The position numbers and the translations under genes are program-made. The notes beneath the pieces are model-generated. The model was not told the origin of the DNA and made no database searches. It worked only from the letters and a program-made list of their open reading frames with translations. A stretch of DNA of 64,000 nucleotides, taken from assembly GCA_041396045.1 (NCBI GenBank), contig JAWKZI010000003.1, positions 62,001-126,000 on the forward strand, read 5' to 3'. Below, piece by piece: positions 7,918 through 15,423 of the stretch. Each line of letters opens with the position of its first letter. Position 1 is the first letter of the stretch. This stretch comes from SHZI01 sp041396045. Lineage in GTDB: Bacteria; Pseudomonadota; Gammaproteobacteria; Steroidobacterales; GCA-2729495.

Positions 7918-9186
7918 TCAGCTGGTGCGCCGGATTACCACGCGCCTATTCTGTTCACGACCTTCGGCAGTGGCATTGCTGACAGCAGGCTCTGCTTCGC
8001 CCTTGCCAACGGACTGCAGCCGCGCACTGGAAATGCCACGGCCTGTCAACCAGTCGACCACAGCGGCAGCCCTTCGCGCTGACAGTTTCTGGTTATAGTC
8101 CGCCTCGCCCCTGTCATCGGTGTGGCCTTCAATGATGACAGCCAGGTCGGCATGCTTGTTGAGGGCATCGTAGAGCTGCTCGAGTGTGGGCGTGGACTCT
8201 GGCTGCAGGCGATCGCTGTCGTAGGCAAACAGAATGCCGCGGGTCGTGAAGTTCCCTGTTTTCTCCAGAGCACCGTAGAGGTCGTCAACACCTACTGCGA
8301 CCTGAATGAACTGGATATAGGCAGGTCGTTGCTCATTGGCGTGCACGCGAAAATGGATCTTGTTGGTGCGATCGAAGGTGGCATTGGGCATGTTGGCAGT
8401 GCGTTCGCTGCCAGCATAGAGGATCGCGTAATCGCCGTCGGCCTGAAAGCGAAATGGCACAAGCTCGGTCGCTGCACGCCACAGATTGTTGCCAGCTGAT
8501 TTGGCGCTGCCGCCAAAGTAGATTCCCGAATCCCGCCCCAGTATCAAATAGTTGCTGGGATAACGTGCCATCGACGTCTTCAGTTCGCTGAAAAACATAT
8601 CGATGCCAATATTGGGCGCGGCTGTCTGGGCTGTGACCTCCAGACTGAAATCGGCTGGCAGTTTGTCAGGCAGGTTGACGTTGAAACTGGTAGTGGACTT
8701 GAACTCCAGCATCCGAACGCCGTTTCGCTCAACCACTTCGGCATTGCCTTTCACAAACTCCAGATTTGCCGGAAAGCGGCCCACCCGGTCATCGCTGAAA
8801 TCCGACGAAAACCACACGTCCCGACCTGGGACATAGTCGTAGTTGCGCCAGATGCCATCGCCAGGCTTGTCGACGGCGGCGCTCGCTGCCGGACTGCTGG
8901 CAGTGCCGGCTGGCGCGCTGGTTGTGGGGCTGGCTGGCTGAGCTGGCGGCGAAGCGGCTGCGGCGTCCGCTTGTGCCTTCAGGCAGGCCTCATCGCCCGT
9001 GATGCATTTTTCCGCCTGGTCCAGGGTTTTATCGACCTGCTGGTCCGTCGTGCGATCTATGCGTTGTTCGATTTTGCGCTTCAGCTTGTCGGCAAAGCCG
9101 CCAAACTGCGCATCGGCGGGGCTGATACTGGCAGCAACCCAGGTGAGTGAAACGGCAGCAACTGCCATGTTACGGGACAGGCTCAT
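7918..9186 (-). CDS. OmpA-family outer-membrane/peptidoglycan-binding protein
   Basis: 422 residues with a Sec signal peptide (residues 1-26, ending SPADAQF). After a charged helical segment with two Cys (KCITGDEACLK) and an Ala/Pro-rich linker, a ~200-residue beta-rich middle domain of unknown family follows. The C-terminal ~110 residues are an OmpA/MotB-like peptidoglycan-binding domain with the marker IIEGHTDDRGEADYNQKLSARRA and the terminal QNRRVVI. It most likely tethers an envelope protein to the cell wall. It is convergent with the nitrilase pair. Two other OmpA/DUF4398 genes lie just upstream on the same strand. Confidence 0.88.
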   Translation of the reverse strand: MSLSRNMAVAAVSLTWVAASISPADAQFGGFADKLKRKIEQRIDRTTDQQVDKTLDQAEKCITGDEACLKAQADAAAASPPAQPASPTTSAPAGTASSPAASAAVDKPGDGIWRNYDYVPGRDVWFSSDFSDDRVGRFPANLEFVKGNAEVVERNGVRMLEFKSTTSFNVNLPDKLPADFSLEVTAQTAAPNIGIDMFFSELKTSMARYPSNYLILGRDSGIYFGGSAKSAGNNLWRAATELVPFRFQADGDYAILYAGSERTANMPNATFDRTNKIHFRVHANEQRPAYIQFIQVAVGVDDLYGALEKTGNFTTRGILFAYDSDRLQPESTPTLEQLYDALNKHADLAVIIEGHTDDRGEADYNQKLSARRAAAVVDWLTGRGISSARLQSVGKGEAEPAVSNATAEGREQNRRVVIRRTS

Positions 9187-9352
9187 TGCGCGACTCCTCT
9201 ATAGCTCGATACAAGGGGCGCGCCAGGCAGATTTCCGGCAGACAGCCCCCGGTTCGAGTCTATGGTCTGAAGCGGAGGGATACCACCCCGGGCCCCTCCG
9301 CTCAGATAATCGCACGCTGAATAACTTCGCCTTAAGGCACTTCGGCTACGGC

Positions 9353-10231
9353 TTAAAAGCTGCGTCGTTCGGCGCCCGGGGCAAACTTGCCGCCCTCGTC
9401 CGAAAACACCACTTCCACGCGACGATTCTGCTGCCGCCCGGTCGCCGTGTCATTCGATGCCACCGGGAAGTCTTCGCCCAGGCCAATCGGTCGAACACGA
9501 TCGGCAGCGACGCCGGACCGCATCAGGACGTTGGCAACGGCCTGAGCTCGACGCATGGACAGCTCCCGGTTGTATTCCGCCGCTCCGGTGCTGTCGGTAT
9601 GACCTTCAACGATCACCTTGAGTCCGGTTTGTTCCTGCATCACCGAGGCAAGCCGTTGCAGGTTACTAATCGCACCAGCACGTACTGTCGCCTTGTTGGT
9701 ATCAAACAGTACATCGCCAAGGGTCAGAACCATGCCGCGATCGGTCTGCTTGGCCTTCAACTCGGCAAGCTCGGCCTTGAGCCGGGCCGTCTCGCTTCGA
9801 GCCTTCTCGGCCTCACGACTGCGCGACTCAATCACCACGCGATTCCGTTCTGCTTCGCCGGCTTCGACGGCTTTGCGTGCCCTGGATGCCGCTGCTTGCT
9901 CACGCGCGATCTGGGCATTTCGTGTTGCCGAGTAGGCGTAGTTGTCCTCGGCTGTATGGTTGCCCTTGTCAAAGGCCGATTCAGCCTTTTCCAGAGCTTC
10001 TTGTGCCGTGGCCAGCCTGACCCCGCCCGCCCTGGCGGCATCCGGATCCTGCGACGCCGCCTGTACTTCGCTGCGCGCCTTTTCCAGTTGAGGTGAAGGC
10101 GTCGCCGTGGTGGCGCAACCAGTCAGTCCGCCAGCTACCAGACCGCCAATTGCAAGTATCGCTACACCCAGTGTGGTCCGACCCGCTGGTGAACCAGCGC
10201 CGGTGATTTCCGTGGATTCAATGCTCTTCAT
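9353..10231 (-). CDS. OmpA-family lipoprotein with DUF4398 region
   Basis: 292 residues. The lipobox LTGC (Cys at about residue 39) follows a longer than usual N-terminal segment and a hydrophobic stretch (LGVAILAIGGLVAGG). A DUF4398-like helical region (residues ~50-110) and a coiled coil rich in Arg/Glu/Ala (ARKAVEAGEAERNRV..) lead to a C-terminal OmpA domain with VIVEGHTDSTGAAEYN and RVRPIGLGEDFPVASN. It is an outer-membrane lipoprotein that should bind peptidoglycan. Its start overlaps the stop of the upstream DUF4398 gene by four bases, so the two are coupled and probably work together. Confidence 0.88.
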   Translation of the reverse strand: MKSIESTEITGAGSPAGRTTLGVAILAIGGLVAGGLTGCATTATPSPQLEKARSEVQAASQDPDAARAGGVRLATAQEALEKAESAFDKGNHTAEDNYAYSATRNAQIAREQAAASRARKAVEAGEAERNRVVIESRSREAEKARSETARLKAELAELKAKQTDRGMVLTLGDVLFDTNKATVRAGAISNLQRLASVMQEQTGLKVIVEGHTDSTGAAEYNRELSMRRAQAVANVLMRSGVAADRVRPIGLGEDFPVASNDTATGRQQNRRVEVVFSDEGGKFAPGAERRSF

Positions 10232-10638
10232 GGAGCCTCCCTTGCCGGGCTACTGTTAGCCGGACTGGTATTCATGGATCGCTCGGACTCCTGGCGCAGG
10301 CTATCGGTTGCTGCCTGTACCTCAGCCGCAGCCCTCTCAGCCTGCTGGCGCCGCAACTTGGCCTGAGCGAGCTCGGCATCGAGTTCCGCTTTTTCTGCCA
10401 ACGCCCTGGCGCGATCTGCCTTCTTGCTGGTTACAGCCGAGCGTGCATTACGCAAGTTGTCCTCAGCGGACCTGAGTTCCATCGGTGCTGCCTCTCCGGC
10501 ACCAGACTGGCGCGCCTGGGCAACACTCGCTGAAGCACGTGCCATCTCGGCATCCGGCATCGGCGTTGAAGCACAACCGGCAAGGCCCAGCAAGGCACAA
10601 ACGCTTGCCAGTGAAATATACAATCGCCATTCAGCCAT
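10228..10638 (-). CDS. DUF4398-domain lipoprotein
   Basis: 136 residues with a lipoprotein signal (ISLASVCALLGLAGC, Cys at about residue 22) and a helical body rich in Ala, Arg and Glu (SAEDNLRNARSAVTSKKADRA), matching the DUF4398 pattern that recurs in the next gene without the OmpA domain. The mature protein is probably a coiled-coil envelope lipoprotein. The ATGA overlap with the downstream OmpA-family gene shows a two-gene operon. The precise role is unknown. Confidence 0.8.
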   Translation of the reverse strand: MAEWRLYISLASVCALLGLAGCASTPMPDAEMARASASVAQARQSGAGEAAPMELRSAEDNLRNARSAVTSKKADRARALAEKAELDAELAQAKLRRQQAERAAAEVQAATDSLRQESERSMNTSPANSSPAREAP

Positions 10639-10758
10639 AACCCTCTCTCCTCGTGAATTTCGCTTTCACGTAAGAGCTTGGGGCTACGGCGTGACGAATA
10701 CTGTCAGACCAGCAGAGCGCATCTCACTTGCGGCGGCTGACTTGCTGTAGGAAGGGTC

Positions 10759-11514
10759 CTACGGGGCGCGGCGTTGCGGAGGTGGCCAGGTCAGCGATGG
10801 ATCACGCACGTGGTATGTCTTGCCGATGCAGGCGGCATCGGCAAGACAGCCCACGGTAAGGGCTGCAAGATCAGCGCGGGTCAAGGGATCAATGACGGTG
10901 CCGTCTTCAGTGAGCACGGCCTTGCCGGTAGCCGGGGTACCGGCGGGGTACACCCGTGTGTTGCGGATGATGGTCCACGGGATGCCGCTATTGCGAACCA
11001 GGGCCTCACCGACTCCCTGATCCTTCAACCGATCCAGCAGTCCGGGTACCTTCTCCCAGCCCAGATTCTGGAAATTCTGCACGTTCGCCCCTGCACCCAC
11101 CGCGCTGCTGTGAATGATCCGTCCCACACCGGTGGCTTTGGCCGCAGCAACCAGCGGTGTCAGGCCCTTTTCGTAGAAATGGATGTCGCCGTCTTCAACC
11201 CGCACGGCAATAATCACGGCGTCGAAATGCTGGTGTTTGAAAGCCGCCGTGACTTCCGCTGGTTTCATCAGGTCACCTTCGATGTACTTCACCGGCATGC
11301 CATCAAGCAGTGACCGGTCGGATCCGGACCGCGTGTACACCGTAACCTGGTCGCCGCGTGCCACCAGTCGCTGAACGATTTCAGTGCCCAGTTGCCCGGT
11401 ACCACCAAATACGAGTACCTCAGCGGGTTCTTCAGCAATGGCCCTGGCTCCAGCCAGGGAAACCAGAACGATCAGAAAGCCGAGTATCGATCGACGGAAT
11501 GTGAGATAGCTCAT
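10759..11514 (-). CDS. NAD(P)-binding NmrA/SDR-like protein with signal peptide
   Basis: 251 residues. A hydrophobic N-terminus (residues 8-28, FLIVLVSLAGARAIAEE) looks like a Sec signal peptide and precedes an atypical-SDR Rossmann motif VLVFGGTGQLGTEIVQRL, then an NmrA/NAD(P)H-binding pattern (VTVYTRSGSDRS, YIEGDLMKP, DAVIIAV, IIHSSAVGAG, WTIIRNTRVYP). Such proteins bind NAD(P) and act as oxidoreductases, epimerases or redox sensors in the cytoplasm, so export is unexpected. The ATG is preceded by GGGAG seven bases upstream. Its 5' end overlaps the annotated dusB 3' end by 83 bp. Confidence 0.8.
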   Translation of the reverse strand: MSYLTFRRSILGFLIVLVSLAGARAIAEEPAEVLVFGGTGQLGTEIVQRLVARGDQVTVYTRSGSDRSLLDGMPVKYIEGDLMKPAEVTAAFKHQHFDAVIIAVRVEDGDIHFYEKGLTPLVAAAKATGVGRIIHSSAVGAGANVQNFQNLGWEKVPGLLDRLKDQGVGEALVRNSGIPWTIIRNTRVYPAGTPATGKAVLTEDGTVIDPLTRADLAALTVGCLADAACIGKTYHVRDPSLTWPPPQRRAP

Positions 11515-12496
11515 CGTTGAACTCCCGTGTACAAGTATCTTCCGACAGAAATGCCCTGGTCAGCTCGAACTGCTCTGTTGGTGACTCTACCCGATTAACG
11601 CTGGCTCTGAATGCTGATCCCCCGGGCAGATCCCGACAGTACCATCCCAGGTGTTTGCGGGCGATGCGGACGCCCATGTGATCGCCGTAGAAGCTGTACA
11701 GCTCGTCCAGGTGATCCAGCAAAATCGCCTGCACTTCCGCAGCCGATGGGGGCTCCAGTTCCGTGCCAGCCTCCATAAAGTGGGCAATCTCGCGGAAGAT
11801 CCAGGGCCGCCCCAGCGCCGCTCGGCCGAGCATCAACGCATCGCAGCCCGTCTGGCGCAGAACGTCGGCCGCTGCAGCCGGATTGTTGATATCGCCATTG
11901 ACGACCACCGGAATCCGTACCGCTGCCTTCACCGCAGTTACCGTCTCGTACTCTGCGTTGCCCTGGAAAAAATCCTGACGCGTGCGGCCATGTACTGCGA
12001 TGGCAGCAACACCTTCGGCTTCGGCAATACGGGCTATACGCACCGCGTTGCGCTCTTCCGGTCGATAGCCCGTGCGGATCTTCAGCGTTACCGGAACCGG
12101 CACCGCGGTAACAACGGCTGCCAGGATTGCGGCCACCAATGCTTCATCCCTCAGCAGCGCCGATCCGGCGGCCACATTGCACACCTTCTTCGCCGGACAA
12201 CCCATATTGATATCGATGATCTGGGTGCCCAACGCCACGTTGTGTCGCGCCGCGTTCGCCAATACCTGCGGATCAGTTCCCGCCAATTGCACACTTATGG
12301 GGCCTGCTTCGCCCGAGTGATCCATGCGCAAACGTGATTTCCGGGTTGACCACAATCGCGGCTCCGACGTCGTCATCTCCGACACCGCCAGACCTGCGCC
12401 CAGGCGTCGGCAGAGTTGCCTGAACGGTTTGTCAGTCACCCCGGCCATGGGTGCCAGGATCACCGGCGGATCGATGTGATAGGGCCCAATGTGCAC
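11432..12496 (-). CDS. dusB: tRNA-dihydrouridine synthase B
   Basis: FMN-dependent enzyme that reduces uridine in the D-loop of tRNA. Diagnostic blocks are ILAPMAGVTDKPFRQLCRRLGA, MGCPAKKVCN (with the catalytic Cys), VTLKIRTGY, IAVHGRTRQ, VVVNGDINN and DALMLGRAALGRPW. The GTG at 12496 gives an N-terminus (HIGPYHIDPPVILAPMAG) that matches the family start; the next in-frame ATG at 12538 would overlap the start codon of the divergent gene in CATG. The C-terminus after FELTRAFLSE runs ~30 residues longer than expected and overlaps the next gene by 83 bp, which may reflect a missed indel near 11540. Confidence 0.9.
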   Translation of the reverse strand: MHIGPYHIDPPVILAPMAGVTDKPFRQLCRRLGAGLAVSEMTTSEPRLWSTRKSRLRMDHSGEAGPISVQLAGTDPQVLANAARHNVALGTQIIDINMGCPAKKVCNVAAGSALLRDEALVAAILAAVVTAVPVPVTLKIRTGYRPEERNAVRIARIAEAEGVAAIAVHGRTRQDFFQGNAEYETVTAVKAAVRIPVVVNGDINNPAAAADVLRQTGCDALMLGRAALGRPWIFREIAHFMEAGTELEPPSAAEVQAILLDHLDELYSFYGDHMGVRIARKHLGWYCRDLPGGSAFRASVNRVESPTEQFELTRAFLSEDTCTREFNDELSHIPSIDTRLSDRSGFPGWSQGHC

Positions 12497-12536
12497 AACG
12501 CCCGCATGGTAGCCAATTTCGGGTAACGTGAGCAGC

Positions 12537-14618
12537 ATGAATCAACTTGTCAACGAAACCAGTCCCTACCTGCTGCAACACGCCGATAACCCGGTCGACT
12601 GGCATCCCTGGAACGAGGCAGCGCTGGCCAAAGCGCGGGCGGAAAACAAGCCGATATTGCTGTCCATCGGCTATTCCGCCTGTCACTGGTGCCATGTGAT
12701 GGCTCATGAATCCTTCGAGGATCCGGCAACGGCAGAACTGATGAATCGACTGTTCGTCAACATCAAGGTCGATCGCGAAGAGCGCCCTGATCTCGACAGG
12801 ATTTATCAGCTTGCCCACCAGATCATTGCCCAGCGCGGCGGCGGGTGGCCACTCACGATGTTCCTGACACCCACCGATCAGGTGCCATTCTTCGGGGGTA
12901 CCTATTTCCCGAATACCACGAAGTACGGCATGCCCTCCTTCCGGCAGGTACTGGAACGCGTCGCCGACTTTTACCGCGAACGTGCCGCCGACGTTCAGGG
13001 ACAGGCGGACGCATTGCGTGAAACCTTTGCCCGGCTCGAGGCGCGCGATGTATCGGGTGCCTCCGGCTCAACGCCGGTACTGGACCGGCAGCCGCTTGCT
13101 GATTTTCGGACCAGTACAGGGCAGCAGATCGACCGTGAACACGGCGGATTTGGCGGTGCGCCGAAATTCCCCCATCCCACGACCATAGACCGCCTGCTCC
13201 GCGACTGGCGCCGTACCGCACACGACGAAAAGCCCGACAAGGACGCATTGTACTTTTCGGCACTGACGCTGCAGCGAATGGCTGAAGGCGGAATCTATGA
13301 TCATCTGGGTGGGGGCTTCTGTCGCTATTCTGTTGACGCGAGCTGGACCATCCCGCATTTCGAGAAAATGCTTTACGACAATGGTCCGCTGCTGGCGCTG
13401 TATGCCCAGCTATTTCAGATCAGCGGCGACGAAACATACCGGACGGTCGCACGCGAAACAGCGGACTGGGTACTCCGCGATATGCGCTCGCCTGAAGGTG
13501 GCTTCTACGCCAGCCTGGATGCGGACTCCGAAGGCCAGGAAGGCAAGTTCTATGTCTGGACGCCGAAGCAGGTGCAGGCGCTGGTAAACGCCGACGAATA
13601 TGCCGTGCTGGCGCCGCGCTTCGGTCTTGATCGACCATCCAATTTCGAAGAGCCGCATCACCAGGTCCACGCCTGGCATCTGCGTGTGTACCAGACGATC
13701 GAACAGGTCGCAAAATCAACTGCGCAACCGGTTTCCACGGTGCGCAGGCTGCTGATGTCCGGTCGCGCAAAGCTGCTGTCGGCCCGCAACTCACGGGTCT
13801 GGCCCGGTCTGGACGACAAAATCCTGAGCAGCTGGAATGGCCTGATGATCCGCGGGCTCGCCATCTCGGCACGGGCTCTGGAGCGGCCGGACCACGCGGA
13901 CGCTGCCGCCGCTGCCGTCGACCTGCTGCGCAGTCGCGTGTTCACGGACGGGCAACTCAAGGCCACCTACAAGAACGGTCGCGCCCGCCTCAACGCCTAT
14001 CTGGACGATTATGCTTTTCTGCTGGACGGGATTGTTGAGTTGTTGCAGACCCGCTGGACTACGGCGCATCTTCAGTTTGCGGTCGCACTGGCCGATGGCC
14101 TGCTGGAGCGCTTTGAAGACCGCGACAATGGTGGCTTCTGGTTTACGAGTCACGACCACGAGACGCTGCTCCATCGCTCCAAGCCAATGGCGGATGAGTC
14201 GCTGCCATCGGGCAACGGTGTAGCGGCCTGTGCACTGGCCCGGCTTGGCTGGCTGCTGGTCGAGCCACGATACCTGGATGCCGCCGAACGTACGTTGAAA
14301 GCTGGCTGGGCTTCCATGCGGGAGTATCCGCAGGCACATGCCTCATTGCTGAACGCACTGGATGAGTATCTGGAACCGCCGGAACTGGTGATCGTGCGAG
14401 GTGAAGTCAACCAGCTTCCCGCGTGGACGACCACGCTTGCAGCGGCATACAACCCGCGACGTTTGATTTTTGGCCTGCCATCCGACGCCCGTGACCTGCC
14501 AGTTGCGCTGGCAAGCAAGGAAGCGCCTGATACCGGGGTACTCGCTTATGTGTGTCGTGGCACCGTGTGCGACGCGCCGGTTACCACGCTGGCGGAGCTG
14601 ACGAAATCGGCGGGCTGA
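12537..14618 (+). CDS. YyaL-type thioredoxin-domain protein (DUF255)
   Basis: About 693 residues, the usual length for this family. The N-terminal DUF255 domain is thioredoxin-like (SPYLLQHADNPVDWHPW, then SIGYSACHWCHVM with the CxxC pair, and GGTYFP). The C-terminal two-thirds resemble an alpha/alpha six-hairpin glycosidase-type toroid (GGFGGAPKFPHP, IPHFEKMLYDN, GGFYASLDADSEG, DDKILSSWNGLMI). The family is widespread and sometimes linked to spermatogenesis protein SSP411, but the biochemical activity is not settled. A GTG at 12528 is an alternative start. It diverges from dusB with the start codons only ~40 bp apart. Confidence 0.88.
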   Translation: MNQLVNETSPYLLQHADNPVDWHPWNEAALAKARAENKPILLSIGYSACHWCHVMAHESFEDPATAELMNRLFVNIKVDREERPDLDRIYQLAHQIIAQRGGGWPLTMFLTPTDQVPFFGGTYFPNTTKYGMPSFRQVLERVADFYRERAADVQGQADALRETFARLEARDVSGASGSTPVLDRQPLADFRTSTGQQIDREHGGFGGAPKFPHPTTIDRLLRDWRRTAHDEKPDKDALYFSALTLQRMAEGGIYDHLGGGFCRYSVDASWTIPHFEKMLYDNGPLLALYAQLFQISGDETYRTVARETADWVLRDMRSPEGGFYASLDADSEGQEGKFYVWTPKQVQALVNADEYAVLAPRFGLDRPSNFEEPHHQVHAWHLRVYQTIEQVAKSTAQPVSTVRRLLMSGRAKLLSARNSRVWPGLDDKILSSWNGLMIRGLAISARALERPDHADAAAAAVDLLRSRVFTDGQLKATYKNGRARLNAYLDDYAFLLDGIVELLQTRWTTAHLQFAVALADGLLERFEDRDNGGFWFTSHDHETLLHRSKPMADESLPSGNGVAACALARLGWLLVEPRYLDAAERTLKAGWASMREYPQAHASLLNALDEYLEPPELVIVRGEVNQLPAWTTTLAAAYNPRRLIFGLPSDARDLPVALASKEAPDTGVLAYVCRGTVCDAPVTTLAELTKSAG

Positions 14619-14636
14619 TGCCTGCTGAAGGTATTC

Positions 14637-15050
14637 CTACCAGCAGTGCTCCAGTGTATCGGTGCCGGTGATCGTGCGGACTCCAGTATTATCCAGGCCC
14701 AGATCACCGCACTTCGCATCGTCGGCCTGGGGCCCGTCCGGCGCGGCGGTAAGAGTGTAATTGGCGGCATCGGGCACGCCGACAGTCACTGTATAGAAGC
14801 CCTCGGGTGAGGCGATGGTGTCACCATCGGAAATGCCGCAACCAGCGGCGTCGTAGCTGCCAAACTGCGAGTAGCAGCGCTCCAGTCGCTGCGCTGTGTT
14901 GTTCAGCACGACGCGGCCATCGGCACGCCGGCTCTTGATGACGCTTTGCTGGTAGGTCGGCACAGCGATCATTGCCAGTATGCTGGCAATGACCACGACG
15001 ACCATCAGCTCTATCAGCGTAAAACCCTGACTTCTTGCGCGGTTATTCAT
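14637..15050 (-). CDS. pilE: Type IV minor pilin PilE
   Basis: 137 residues from the ATG at 15050, supported by AGGAG seven bases upstream. A short leader (MNNRARSQG) ends at the prepilin peptidase site G/FTLIE, followed by the conserved hydrophobic N-terminal helix (LMVVVVIASILAMIAVPTY). The globular part has Cys residues (ERCYSQFGSYDAAGC, DAKCGD, EHCW) that probably form disulfides. It is the last gene of the fimT-pilV-pilW-pilX-pilY1 block, whose products prime pilus assembly and expose PilY1 at the tip. It converges with the YyaL-type gene. Confidence 0.92.
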   Translation of the reverse strand: MNNRARSQGFTLIELMVVVVIASILAMIAVPTYQQSVIKSRRADGRVVLNNTAQRLERCYSQFGSYDAAGCGISDGDTIASPEGFYTVTVGVPDAANYTLTAAPDGPQADDAKCGDLGLDNTGVRTITGTDTLEHCW

Positions 15051-15106
15051 GAGGTCACTCCTGATTCTTTGCCTGTAGCCGGCTGTGCGTGGCACTCGTG
15101 ACCCCG

Positions 15107-15412
15107 TCAATCCGGAAGTACGGTAAGTACACGTACTACCGGCACTTCGGCATCGGGATTGACCAGCTCAATCAGCACACGATCCCCGACGTCGACATCG
15201 CTGAGCGATGCCCGCTTCTTTCCTGGCACCTGAAACACAACGGTGCTGGACAGCGCCCAGGAGTGGCCAGCGGCATCGAACTCGCGACCAGCCACATTAA
15301 CTGCCTCGATCTTCGTTTCTATGGGTTCGTTGGGCGGCGCCGCTGCAATCGCGCTACCTGTTAGCGCCAATCCACAGAGCAGCCCGGCCGTCGTTATACC
15401 TGCCATCCGCAT
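15107..15412 (-). CDS. Small periplasmic beta-rich protein in the pilin operon
   Basis: 101 residues from the ATG at 15412, which has AGGAG seven bases upstream; a GTG five codons earlier is less likely. A Sec signal peptide (ITTAGLLCGLALTGSAIA) is followed by a short beta-rich domain with VFQVPGKKRASLSDVDVGDRVLIELV, the pattern of small OB-like domains (DUF5666-like), though I do not claim the family. It lies between pilY1 (11 bp upstream) and pilE (56 bp downstream), where pilus operons do not usually carry such a gene, and is probably co-transcribed with them. Confidence 0.65.
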   Translation of the reverse strand: MRMAGITTAGLLCGLALTGSAIAAAPPNEPIETKIEAVNVAGREFDAAGHSWALSSTVVFQVPGKKRASLSDVDVGDRVLIELVNPDAEVPVVRVLTVLPD

Positions 15413-15423
15413 TGTCAAACTCC

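Noticed and set aside
9251..9275. GGTTCGAGTC resembling a tRNA T-loop upstream of the first OmpA gene
   Set aside because: No flanking stem pairs around it and no acceptor, D- or anticodon arms can be folded nearby.
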